From Desulfobacteraceae bacterium (lineage in GTDB: Bacteria > Desulfobacterota > Desulfobacteria > Desulfobacterales > Desulfobacteraceae): 64,000 bases of DNA. Within the stretch, counting starts at the first letter, position 1. Every line of letters starts with the position of its first letter. The DNA lies in the NCBI GenBank assembly GCA_024225635.1, contig JAAEMK010001070.1:1-64000 (forward strand). The letters run 5' to 3'. This document shows positions 21,213-29,367 of the stretch, in pieces. Both the position numbers and the translations under genes were made by a program. Under the pieces are notes generated by a model. That model worked only from the letters and a program-made list of their open reading frames with translations. It ran no database searches and was not told the DNA's origin.

Positions 21213-23225
21213 TTACTGGTCATGCCCCTTTAGTTTGACACTGAGTCCCGCAAGGGCCGAGATATCCTCGATCACGATCAACAGCGGTACAAACACGGCC
21301 CGGAGGCCGTAGAAGAGGCGTCTGGGGTGGAGCAGGTCCTTTCGTTCGGGTATAAGGCCCCGCTGTTTCTGGAGGTGGAGAATCTCCTTTGCATCGGCCG
21401 TGATGCAGGGCAAAAGGCCAAAGGCGATGCCCATGGAGAGCCGGGCCCGTTTGGGCAGGATCTGGTTGAACAGGTTCATCCATTGGGCCATGGTGGTGGT
21501 CCGCATCATGACGATCACGGGGATGAAAAAGAGCCATACCCTTACTCCGGCCACGGCGCCTTCCAAAACGGCCCGGGGATCCCATCGGAACAGGGGCATG
21601 AACACACAGAATACCAGGGCCTGGATGAGGAAAAACCGGCTGTCCCCCAGAAACCGCCTGATGCCGAGGCGTGCGGAAAGGTAGTAGGCAAGGAGCAGGC
21701 CCGCCATGGCCGGGAAAAACCGTACCCCCCCGTTGTAGAGTAGCACCCAGATCAGCATGCTCAAACCCATTTTGGTCAGGGGCTTGGCCCGGTGGAGCCA
21801 TGAATCGGTTGTCACATAATCAAAGGCAGGAGTCTTGAACGCCCTGATGATGCGCTTGCCAAGGGATTGCTTACGCGGTTCGGCCCGGCGGTGGCGAGAG
21901 TCAGGGGGCCCCTTGCCCCTGCACTCCGCCATTGAAAGAATGGCGGTTTTCCCATCCGGGGGATAGAGACCCCGGCTGCTGGTAAACACCAGGCCGCAGT
22001 CCGTACGCTGCCGGAGCTCCCGCAAGAATTGCAGCAGCAGCACCCGTTCCCGGGTATCGAGGAACCCAAGGATATCGTCCACAAAGATAAAATCAGGGTT
22101 GAGCATCCAGGCCTGGGCCGCCCCCAGGAACACTTTTTCGCCAAAGGATAGCCGGAACGGGGAGAGATGCTGTTTGGTTCCCAGGCCCACCCGGTCAAGC
22201 ACGGCCTGGATCTCCCTCTGTTCGCTCTCCGTCAGGGGGATTTCCCGGTTTTTTTTTCGGATGACGGCGGTCATCTCTCCCAGGACCGAGGATTCGAAAA
22301 AACTTCGGTCCGGGTTCTGGGTGATGGTTGAGATCCGGAATTCTTCTCTGCCGCCCTGGTGAACCACGGTGCCGTAATCCGGTTCCTTTTCCCCGGACAG
22401 GATCTTGAGCAGGGTGGTCTTGCCCGACCCGTTCTCCCCCGAGATCCAGAGTTCCTCCCCCGGCTTGATCTTAAGGTCAAGCCGGCTGACAATGGGGTGC
22501 TTTCCATAGGCGAAACCGGCGCCTTTCAGCGTAATGGCGCCCCTTTGCCTGTCATGGGCCCGGGCATTTTCATTGTCCGGCACTGGGAGCGGGGAAAATG
22601 GTTTGGGGGAGCCAAGGGGCAGGACCTGTTCAAAGCGGTCATGGGCCACCACCCCGGGATGGGAGGTCACCACCAGGCCTGTGCCAAGGCTTTTGAGGTA
22701 GTCGATATAGGCCAGCACCCTTGCGATGTTCTCCTGGTCCAGGTAGAGGAAGGGTTCGTCCATGAGCAGCACCCGGTGGTTCATGATGCCGGCGGCTCCA
22801 ATGGCCACCATATGCTTCTGGCCCGAGGAGAGGTTTCTCACAGGTTTGTCGAGAAGGGGGGAAAGGCCCAGGATCTCAACGGTCCTGTCATGGATCGCCC
22901 GGGTTTGTTCCGGCCTGCGGGTGGCGCCGAACTTCAGCTCTTCGCGGACCAGGGTGGATATCATCTGGGAGTGGGGATTCTGGAGCACGAGGCCGATCTC
23001 CTGCCTGCCTGCGTCATCAAGGGGCATCCCGTCCAAAAGAAGGGTGCCGAAGTATTGCTTGTCCGGCTGGAAAATGCCTTTGAGGCAGAAGAGAAATGAT
23101 GATTTGCCCCGGCCCGATCCCGCCTCGACCATGATGGCGCAGCCCGGCTCAAGTGAAAAGGAGATCTCCTTGAACAAAAGCGCTCCTTTGGTGATCCTGC
23201 ACTCCAATGATTGTACTTTCAGCAA
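21213..23225 (-). CDS. Single-chain ECF transporter: two ABC ATPases fused to an EcfT-like domain
   Basis: In ECF importers two ATPases (EcfA, EcfA') and a membrane coupler (EcfT) are usually separate; here one 670-residue chain carries all three. Domain 1 (about 1-205) has Walker A GSGRGKS (K41), signature LSSGQ (132-136), Walker B MDEP (155-158) and switch H189. Domain 2 (about 228-430) has Walker A GENGSGKT (K269) and a variant signature LSFGE (359-363). Its Walker B ends FVDD, with Asp384 where Glu is expected, and SS (416-417) replaces the switch His. Residues about 475-670 form the EcfT/CbiQ-like region with helices and an ADAKEILHLQKQRG coupling segment. The start is TTG. One ATP site is therefore probably weak or inactive. 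Confidence 0.85.
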   Translation of the reverse strand: MLKVQSLECRITKGALLFKEISFSLEPGCAIMVEAGSGRGKSSFLFCLKGIFQPDKQYFGTLLLDGMPLDDAGRQEIGLVLQNPHSQMISTLVREELKFGATRRPEQTRAIHDRTVEILGLSPLLDKPVRNLSSGQKHMVAIGAAGIMNHRVLLMDEPFLYLDQENIARVLAYIDYLKSLGTGLVVTSHPGVVAHDRFEQVLPLGSPKPFSPLPVPDNENARAHDRQRGAITLKGAGFAYGKHPIVSRLDLKIKPGEELWISGENGSGKTTLLKILSGEKEPDYGTVVHQGGREEFRISTITQNPDRSFFESSVLGEMTAVIRKKNREIPLTESEQREIQAVLDRVGLGTKQHLSPFRLSFGEKVFLGAAQAWMLNPDFIFVDDILGFLDTRERVLLLQFLRELRQRTDCGLVFTSSRGLYPPDGKTAILSMAECRGKGPPDSRHRRAEPRKQSLGKRIIRAFKTPAFDYVTTDSWLHRAKPLTKMGLSMLIWVLLYNGGVRFFPAMAGLLLAYYLSARLGIRRFLGDSRFFLIQALVFCVFMPLFRWDPRAVLEGAVAGVRVWLFFIPVIVMMRTTTMAQWMNLFNQILPKRARLSMGIAFGLLPCITADAKEILHLQKQRGLIPERKDLLHPRRLFYGLRAVFVPLLIVIEDISALAGLSVKLKGHDQ

Positions 23226-23313
23226 CGGCCCACACCCTTTGCAAAAACAGACGCCCCCCGTTACCGGAATTGGTCATGGGCGGTTCCCGTTGGTTGTCTT
23301 TTTATCCTTACCC

Positions 23314-23330
23314 AAGGCAAATACTGCCTT
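23314..23330. promoter_or_regulatory. Inverted repeat upstream of the ECF gene
   Basis: AAGGCA/TGCCTT arms around AATAC lie about 90 bp upstream of the ECF start in a 206-bp gap (23226-23431). The gap is AT-rich around 23300-23360, unlike its flanks, and may hold the promoter and operator of the uptake run. No known riboswitch class is recognised in it. Confidence 0.35.
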
Positions 23331-23431
23331 ATTTACTAAAATACAACCTATTCGGCGGTAAATCAATAGCCGCAACGGACCCATCACCTGAAGCCTGAAA
23401 CCAGGGGGCGGCACGATCAAGGGTAACAACA

Positions 23432-24202
23432 TCATAGCGGTTTCCTGCCAATGATATAACCAAAGCTCGTCCAGCGTCCATTATCCACCTCAAGGGTTTT
23501 GGGGTCCTCTTCGGGTTTTTGTTTGCAAAAGGGATCATGCTTGGCAAAAGCCATCCACCATTGGCGGGCATCAGGTGCATGATCCGCTTCAATGATGTCA
23601 AACCCTGCCGAATTTACGAGTTCCGTTGTTTCGGGTAGACTTTTAAAGCATTCTTTCCATGGATATTCTCCTTGGGACACATAGGGCTCAAGGTCTGAAG
23701 GAATCTTGACGTCAAGATGCATGGGTTCACCCAGGCCAAAGGTGCCCCCCGGCTTTAATACGCGATAAATTTCTTTCAGACACTTCATATAGCCTTGGAT
23801 ACCCTGTGACACTCGAACCATTTCAAGTGCGGTTGTCGAATAAACACAATCAAAGGAATCGGAAGCAAAATTTGTCTCCGGAACCCCCATTTTAATACCT
23901 AAAATGGCATTCTCGACTTTCCATTGCCGGGCATTCCCCTGCAAATGCTCGACCATGGGATTGCCCTGCTCCCTGTCATCCCAGGGATCGATTCCCACGG
24001 CAAACACACCGTATTCTTTTGCCAGAAAGCAGGTCTGAAAGCCCCTGTTTGAGCCGACGTCCAACAGCTTTTTGCCTGGCTCAAGCCCCATTTTTTCAGC
24101 CATGAATTCGGCAAGCTGTAAACCGCCCGGACCACTGCATTGGTCATATATGGTATCGTAATCCGTGTATTCTTTTGATTTAATATATTGAAACTCAGAC
24201 AT
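23432..24202 (-). CDS. Class I SAM-dependent methyltransferase
   Basis: A 256-residue methyltransferase. Motif I is LLDVGSNRGFQTCFLA (about 46-61), the acidic end of beta-2 is VGIDPWDD, the motif-IV-like segment is FDCVYSTTALEMV, and the post-motif is RVLKPGGTFGLGEP. The methyl acceptor is unknown. It lies between the MerR-methyltransferase gene (61-nt gap) and the ECF transporter, on the same strand. Its base composition looks more AT-rich than the neighbouring genes, which may indicate separate acquisition. Confidence 0.8.
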   Translation of the reverse strand: MSEFQYIKSKEYTDYDTIYDQCSGPGGLQLAEFMAEKMGLEPGKKLLDVGSNRGFQTCFLAKEYGVFAVGIDPWDDREQGNPMVEHLQGNARQWKVENAILGIKMGVPETNFASDSFDCVYSTTALEMVRVSQGIQGYMKCLKEIYRVLKPGGTFGLGEPMHLDVKIPSDLEPYVSQGEYPWKECFKSLPETTELVNSAGFDIIEADHAPDARQWWMAFAKHDPFCKQKPEEDPKTLEVDNGRWTSFGYIIGRKPL

Positions 24203-24263
24203 CTTTTAACGTTTCTCCATTTTTATTATGGGGACGTTTTTATAGAAGCATCCCCTTTTACTT

Positions 24264-25481
24264 TTAATCTTTTCGCTGGAGAAGCAGGCAGAGATAGCCG
24301 TATTCCTCTCCGTGGGTCCTGTCCAGTTCTATCTCCCTGATGAAATCCTCAAAGGTCCGGGTCATGCCCATCTCTTTTACGGCCCGTTTGCTACACGCCT
24401 CCATGTCGTCGTAAAACGCCTGCCAGTCCTGTCTCGGCAGGATGAACCAGGAGGAGATCTCGTACCCCTGTTCCCGGGCCTGGGCTTTCCTGGTCTTCAC
24501 ATCGGTCATGGTGGGGTATTCGATTTTCCAGTAGTCCGCACACGCCTGGGAGGGCTGGTCCGTGAGCCATACGGCATCGCTGACAAACAAAAAGCCCTGT
24601 CGGTTTATCAAGGGCCGCCACTCCGTCAGGGCCTTTTCAAATCCCATGAAGTAGGCGCTTCCCTCAGCCCAGACAAGGTCAAAGCCGGGACGGGGAAAGT
24701 CAAGGTCAAACATGCTCATGTTCTTTGTGGTGATCTGCCCGTCAAGTCCAAGGCGTGCTGCCTGATCCGCCAGGTGGTCGAGAAATGGCTGGTGGTTGTC
24801 CACGGCCGTGATAAGGGCATCACTTTCCTGTGCCAGGGCAAGGCTCGATTCTCCCTTGCCGCATCCCACCTCCAGGATGGCCTTGATTTCCCGGTGGCGG
24901 GGAATGGCTTTGAATGCCCTGAGGGTGGATTCCCTGCTTCCCGGACCCTGGCGCTTCATCTGTTCAAATATTTTGAAAAAGTTCTCCATATACTGTCCTC
25001 CATTGGATATGTTTCGTGTGACCCAGCGGATGTAGAGACTCTCTTTTTCGCTGAATCCCAGGCGCTTGAGCCATGCAAAGTGGGCCTCGGCCCCCTGTTG
25101 TTCAAATTCGGCATGCCAGTTTTGGCCACGGCGGCCGGCAACATCCCCTGGCGGCAGTTCGCCCGTGGCACTCACCAGCAGGGATTTTACCACCTCTTTT
25201 GCCATGGTCATGGCTTCGATCTCCTGGCAGAGGGCATTGTAGCGCGCAAGCAGAAGGTCCGGGTCAAGGGCTCCTTTCATCACGGCCATGGACTCCTTCA
25301 GGGTAAAGCCTGCCTGCTTGAGTTGCCGCACCATCAGCAACAACTCCATATCCTTTTGGCTGTACTCCCTGTAGCCGTTGTCAGGATTGCGTTTGGGGGT
25401 GACCATGCCCATTCGTTCGTAGTAGAGCAGGGTGGATCTTGCAACGCCCAGGATCTGGCATGCCTTTGAAATTGAAACCAT
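24264..25481 (-). CDS. MerR-family regulator fused to a SAM-dependent methyltransferase
   Basis: From ATG 25481 (AAGGA 7 nt upstream) the product has 405 residues. Residues 1-70 are a MerR winged HTH (ISKACQILGVARSTLLYYER, then NPDNGYREYS). A dimerisation helix follows to about 105. From about 120 there is a full class I methyltransferase with motif I LEVGCGKGESS (about 203-213), FDLVWAEGSAYFMG and a C-terminal cap. The fusion suggests that the methyltransferase domain senses the ligand or that DNA binding and methylation are coupled. A longer reading from 25559 would run through the promoter dyad and is rejected. Its target is probably its own promoter and perhaps the uptake genes downstream. 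Confidence 0.85.
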   Translation of the reverse strand: MVSISKACQILGVARSTLLYYERMGMVTPKRNPDNGYREYSQKDMELLLMVRQLKQAGFTLKESMAVMKGALDPDLLLARYNALCQEIEAMTMAKEVVKSLLVSATGELPPGDVAGRRGQNWHAEFEQQGAEAHFAWLKRLGFSEKESLYIRWVTRNISNGGQYMENFFKIFEQMKRQGPGSRESTLRAFKAIPRHREIKAILEVGCGKGESSLALAQESDALITAVDNHQPFLDHLADQAARLGLDGQITTKNMSMFDLDFPRPGFDLVWAEGSAYFMGFEKALTEWRPLINRQGFLFVSDAVWLTDQPSQACADYWKIEYPTMTDVKTRKAQAREQGYEISSWFILPRQDWQAFYDDMEACSKRAVKEMGMTRTFEDFIREIELDRTHGEEYGYLCLLLQRKD

Positions 25482-25528
25482 GGATCTTCCTTTAAAAAAC
25501 AGGTGGTTGTTTATCAACAATGGTAGCT

Positions 25529-25559
25529 GAATTAAGGTATGAACCTGTAGACAGGTCAA
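25529..25559 (-). promoter_or_regulatory. MerR-type promoter with 19-bp spacer and central dyad
   Basis: On the minus strand, TTGACC (25554-25559) and TAATTC (25529-25534) are separated by 19 bp. The spacer carries the perfect dyad ACCTGT-CT-ACAGGT (25543-25556), whose first arm overlaps the -35, as in CueR/ZntR-type promoters. The 19-bp spacing is the hallmark of MerR-activated promoters. It drives the MerR-methyltransferase gene, so autoregulation is likely. Confidence 0.7.
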
Positions 25560-25602
25560 GGCTTTTTTTTTGCAACAATGGATTTAATGATTACTGTGGT
25601 CC

Positions 25603-26676
25603 ATGAATTTACTTGAAATGACATTCAACCAGGTGGCTGAATTCCTGAAATCCCGGTATGGCCGGGGGGAGTTTCATGCAGGCGCCCTATTGAGAGAGGT
25701 GATCAAGAAGGGGGATCACGATTTCTCAAAGGCGCCGGAGTTTGAACGATCCCAAGCCCTTGCAGACGATCTCAGGGCTATTTATGAGCCCCCGGACTTC
25801 ACGGTTACGGACCAGGTGGAGCAGGACAACACCCTCAAGTTCGTCACCCGGTTACAGGACGGTGCTTTGATCGAGTCCGTGGTGATCCCCATGAAACGCT
25901 ATAACACCCTCTGTGTCTCCACCCAGGTGGGGTGCAGGATGGGGTGCAGGTTTTGCGAGACGGCAAAGGCGGGATTTAAACGAAACCTTCTGGTCCATGA
26001 GATCACAGGCCAGCTCTATTCCGCCAGGATCATGCTTGGAAAAGAGATCAGCAACGTCGTGTTCATGGGCATGGGAGAACCCTTTGACAACTTTGACAAC
26101 CTGATCCAGGCGATCCGGGTGTTCAACGACCAGAAGGGGTTTGACATTGCCCTGCGCCACATGACGGTCTCCACCTGCGGCCTTGTGCCCGGGATAGAGC
26201 GCCTGGCCAAACTGGATCTGCCCCAGTTAAGCCTTGCCATCTCCGTTCATTCCGCCGACGACGGGGTGAGGTCCTCCCTCATGCCCGTCAACCGCCGTTA
26301 TCCCCTGGCGGAGCTGAGGCAGGCCCTGGCGGCCTACCCCCTTCACAAGCGGCGTTTCTTCCTGGTGGAGTATGTGCTGATCAAGGGGGTGAACGATTCC
26401 AAAGCGGCTGCCCTGCAGCTTGCCGAATATCTTGCTCCCCTGAAGGTGAGGGTGAACCTGATCGCCTACAACCCGGGCAGGGAAGATGTTTCTACTTCCG
26501 GGTTTGCCCGGGTGGATGACGATGAACTGAATGCTTTTTCAGACTATCTTACGGAGTTGGGGTTGTTTGTGGTGAAACGGTGGAGCAAGGGCCAGGATCT
26601 CATGGCCGGCTGCGGCCAGTTAAGCTCCCGGAGCACCCCTGGTGATCCCCATGCTGCTTTGCATACTCATACATGA
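25603..26676 (+). CDS. rlmN: RlmN-type radical SAM rRNA/tRNA adenine C2-methyltransferase
   Basis: A 357-residue RlmN/Cfr-family enzyme that methylates C2 of adenosine 2503 in 23S rRNA (and A37 of some tRNAs). The radical-SAM cluster motif is CRMGCRFC (C111, C115, C118). VVFMGMGEPFDNFDN and the C-terminal catalytic cysteine in MAGCGQL (about C337) are present. Length and MGMGEP favour RlmN over Cfr. Its 3' end overlaps the convergent SpoU gene by 77 bp, so the last residues are encoded antisense to that gene. No strong ribosome site precedes ATG 25603. Confidence 0.92.
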   Translation: MNLLEMTFNQVAEFLKSRYGRGEFHAGALLREVIKKGDHDFSKAPEFERSQALADDLRAIYEPPDFTVTDQVEQDNTLKFVTRLQDGALIESVVIPMKRYNTLCVSTQVGCRMGCRFCETAKAGFKRNLLVHEITGQLYSARIMLGKEISNVVFMGMGEPFDNFDNLIQAIRVFNDQKGFDIALRHMTVSTCGLVPGIERLAKLDLPQLSLAISVHSADDGVRSSLMPVNRRYPLAELRQALAAYPLHKRRFFLVEYVLIKGVNDSKAAALQLAEYLAPLKVRVNLIAYNPGREDVSTSGFARVDDDELNAFSDYLTELGLFVVKRWSKGQDLMAGCGQLSSRSTPGDPHAALHTHT

Positions 26677-27190
26677 CAATTGAGGCGGCAACGCTGACAT
26701 TGAGGCTCTGGACCGCCCCGTACTGGGGGATGGCCAGCCGTTGCACGCCCTTGTAATCGGCCGGATCAAAGCTGATCCCGAACTCCTCGTGGCCGAATAC
26801 AAAGGCGCTCTTTTGGGGCAGGGAACCGTCCATGAGGCTGCCCCCCTTGTCCGGCTCCAGGATCACCGGGGTGTAGCCTTTGTCGCTGATCATGGTGTAG
26901 CATGCGTCAAAATCATCGTGGAACACCGCAGGCACGGCCTTGAACGCGCCCATGCCCGGGGCCGGGTCGAAAAAGTCGATGCCCACAAGATGAACCTCCT
27001 TCACCCCGAATGCCTGGGCGCTGCGGAAGATCTTTCCAATGTTGTAGCTCGGCTTTAAATGATCCAGCACTATGGTCAGGTCGTGGATGCCGGGAGAGGC
27101 CAGCACGTTGCGCTGTTTCTGCCGTCTGAACCTGCGCTGGGCATTCTCCCTCTCCCGTTTCATCTGCATCCGTATCTTGTGTGCCCCCAT
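26600..27190 (-). CDS. SpoU/TrmH-family RNA 2'-O-methyltransferase
   Basis: A 196-residue SPOUT methylase. A basic N-terminus (RRFRRQKQRN) is followed by LTIVLDHLKPSYNIGKIFRSA (about 38-58, motif 1 with its arginine), FVFGHEEFGIS (motif 2) and AIPQYGAVQSLNVSVAASIVMYE (motif 3), the knotted SAM site. It probably methylates tRNA or rRNA ribose; the exact position is not deducible. It follows the aminotransferase gene by 3 nt and may be co-transcribed with it. Confidence 0.88.
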   Translation of the reverse strand: MGAHKIRMQMKRERENAQRRFRRQKQRNVLASPGIHDLTIVLDHLKPSYNIGKIFRSAQAFGVKEVHLVGIDFFDPAPGMGAFKAVPAVFHDDFDACYTMISDKGYTPVILEPDKGGSLMDGSLPQKSAFVFGHEEFGISFDPADYKGVQRLAIPQYGAVQSLNVSVAASIVMYEYAKQHGDHQGCSGSLTGRSRP

Positions 27191-27193
27191 GGT

Positions 27194-28411
27194 TTATTTA
27201 CACACTCCCTCTTTGTCCATATCCTGGAGGGCCTTTCTCATCTGGCGGATCGCCTGGCGAATTCTCTCTTCGTTTTCCACCAGGGCGAGCCGGAGATAGC
27301 CTTCCCCCTCTTCGGAGAAGCCGATACCCGGGGCAACGGCCACATTGGCCCGGTTCATCATCTCGATGGCAAACTGCATGGAACCCATCTTGCTGTAGGG
27401 TTCGGGGATCTTGACCCAGGCAAACATGCCCGCTCCCGGAGGCTCCACATCCCAGCCCATGCGCTGGAGACCGCTGCAGAGGGTGTCCCTGCGGGACTCG
27501 TAGATGGCGACCTGCTTGGGAATGGTGTCGTCACAGTCCCTGAGGGCGATGATGCCGGCGATCTGGATGGCCGCGAAGATGCCGTAATCAAAATAGCCCT
27601 TGATATTTCCCAGGGCTTTGATGATCTCGGGATTGCCCACGCAATACCCAACCCGCCACCCGGCCATGTTGTAGGACTTGGAAAGGGAGCCGAACTCGAC
27701 CCCAACATCCTTTGCCCCCGGGACTTCGAGAAAGCTTGGGGCCCTGTACCCGTCAAAGGTGATACGGGAGTAGGCAAAGTCGTGGATGACCATGAACTTG
27801 AACCGTTTTGCCAGGGCCACGATCTCCTTGAAAAGATCAAGGCTGGCCAGCTTGCCGGTGGGGTTGTGGGGATAGTTGATCATCAGCACCTTGGGACCCG
27901 GATGAAACGACTCGCAGATGTTGACGATGCGTTTTAGGAACGACTCCGCCGGGGCAATGGGTACCCTGACTACATTGGCCCCTGCGATCACGGCGGCATA
28001 GATATGGATGGGAAAGGCCGGGGCCGGCACCAGCACGGAATCCCCGGGGCCGAGGAGTGCCAGGCTGAGATGGGAGATGCCCTCCTTGGAGCCGATGGTG
28101 AAGATGGTTTCTTTTTCCGCGTCAAGCCCGATGTCGTAGTGGCGCTGGTAATAGAGCGAGATCTCCCGCTTCAGGTTCTTCATGCCCGAGGATGCCATGG
28201 GATAGCCGTGTGTCTTGGGGTTCTGCGCCACTTCCACCAGTTTTTCCACAACCGCGTCGGGAGTGGGATCCATGGGGTTGCCCATTCCAAGATCTATGAC
28301 ATCATCGCCATTGCGTCTTTTTTCCATCTTCATGGCGTTGATCATGCCGAAAAGATAGGGGGGAAGCTGGTCCATTCTGCTGGCAAAACGGATTATACTG
28401 TCGTCGCTCAT
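27194..28411 (-). CDS. Class I/II PLP aminotransferase, alanine/diaminopimelate type
   Basis: A 405-residue fold-type I aminotransferase. The PLP lysine is in FGSLSKSYNMAGWRVGY, the cofactor contacts in NYPHNPTGK and VIHDFAYS, and the substrate arginine in LRLALVENEERIR. It most resembles AlaC-like or LL-diaminopimelate-type enzymes, which make alanine from pyruvate or act in lysine/peptidoglycan synthesis. Substrate is not fixed by the motifs. The 17-bp direct repeats just upstream (28427-28460) may regulate it. Confidence 0.85.
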   Translation of the reverse strand: MSDDSIIRFASRMDQLPPYLFGMINAMKMEKRRNGDDVIDLGMGNPMDPTPDAVVEKLVEVAQNPKTHGYPMASSGMKNLKREISLYYQRHYDIGLDAEKETIFTIGSKEGISHLSLALLGPGDSVLVPAPAFPIHIYAAVIAGANVVRVPIAPAESFLKRIVNICESFHPGPKVLMINYPHNPTGKLASLDLFKEIVALAKRFKFMVIHDFAYSRITFDGYRAPSFLEVPGAKDVGVEFGSLSKSYNMAGWRVGYCVGNPEIIKALGNIKGYFDYGIFAAIQIAGIIALRDCDDTIPKQVAIYESRRDTLCSGLQRMGWDVEPPGAGMFAWVKIPEPYSKMGSMQFAIEMMNRANVAVAPGIGFSEEGEGYLRLALVENEERIRQAIRQMRKALQDMDKEGVCK

Positions 28412-28752
28412 CGCTCGTCCTCCAAAAATACGGTTCAGTGGTTAATACGGTCCAGTGGTAAATCTGATTCGTAAACTTTCGTTTTTACCACACAATGGAT
28501 CTGTTTTCAAATTTGGAGGAAATATTTGTGCTTGCAAGAAGTTGCGGGTAAAGAATTGAGGAATAAGTCAGGGGGATGGTTTTTTCTTTATGGGAAAAGT
28601 GAAAAGTGGTATCACCAAATAGCTTTATAGCTCATCGCATCCGGAGGAAGCCCGTTTTTTGTTCTGGTAAAGCTGGCATCCATTCGAGTGCGAAGGTCTA
28701 TGATCATGATCAGCCCCGGTAAAAGGGGCAGGGACAAAAAGGAGACGGGTGA
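28412..28752. other. Divergent intergenic region between aminotransferase and cbiC
   Basis: This 341-bp region holds two 17-bp direct repeats of AATACGGTYCAGTGGT type (28427-28460) next to the aminotransferase, and a short GCCCC/GGGGC stem (28713-28729) before cbiC. It has no frame of note. I looked for the conserved cobalamin-riboswitch strings because cbiC follows, and did not find them. Confidence 0.5.
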
Positions 28753-29367
28753 ATGAAACCGGGTGAGATAGAGCGTTTAAGTTTCAAGATAATCGACAGC
28801 GAGGCCGGCAGCCACGGGTTTGATCCCAGGGAGTGGAATATCGTGCGCAGGATGATTCACACTTCGGCCGATTTTGAGTATATGGAGAGTGTCAGGTTTC
28901 ACCCCGATGCCGTTACCAAAGGCATCGAGGCCATCAGGCAGGGATGCACCATCATCACCGACACCAACATGGCCCGGGTGGGCATCCGGAAGGGGGAACT
29001 TTCCCTCTTCGGCGGTGAGGTGCGCTGTCTTATCACGGACACGGACGTGGCCGAGCGGGCAAAGGCCGAGGGGGTGACCCGGGCCCTGGCCGCCGTGGAC
29101 AAGGCCGTGGAAGAGGTCAGGGGCGGCATCTACGTCATCGGGAACGCGCCCACGGCACTGTTGCGGCTGATGGAGCTTGTGGCGGCGAACCGGGCGATAC
29201 CGGCCCTGGTGGTGGGATTTCCCGTGGGGTTTGTCAATGCGGCGGAGTCCAAGGCCGAGCTTGTGAAGCTCGATATCCCGTTCATCTCCAACGTGGGCAG
29301 AAAAGGCGGCTCCAATGTGGCCGCAAGCATTGTAAACGCCCTTGCCATCATGGCGGCGGAACAATAG
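28753..29367 (+). CDS. cbiC: Precorrin-8X / cobalt-precorrin-8 methylmutase
   Basis: A 204-residue CbiC/CobH enzyme that moves the C11 methyl to C12 to give cobyrinic acid in cobalamin synthesis. Diagnostic parts are IVRRMIHTSADFEYM with the catalytic histidine (about H34), ITDTNMARVGI, IGNAPTALLRL and VGFPVGFVNAAESK. AAAAGGAGACGGGTG gives an excellent ribosome site. It heads the run cbiC-cbiA-cbiD-nth. Confidence 0.95.
   Translation: MKPGEIERLSFKIIDSEAGSHGFDPREWNIVRRMIHTSADFEYMESVRFHPDAVTKGIEAIRQGCTIITDTNMARVGIRKGELSLFGGEVRCLITDTDVAERAKAEGVTRALAAVDKAVEEVRGGIYVIGNAPTALLRLMELVAANRAIPALVVGFPVGFVNAAESKAELVKLDIPFISNVGRKGGSNVAASIVNALAIMAAEQ

Noticed and set aside
25511-25519. TTATCAACA near the MerR-methyltransferase promoter as a DnaA box
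   Set aside because: A lone 9-mer without the paired 11-mers found in every origin copy; probably chance.
28412-28752. Cobalamin riboswitch before cbiC
   Set aside because: Sought because of the gene context, but the conserved B12-box strings are not present on either strand.
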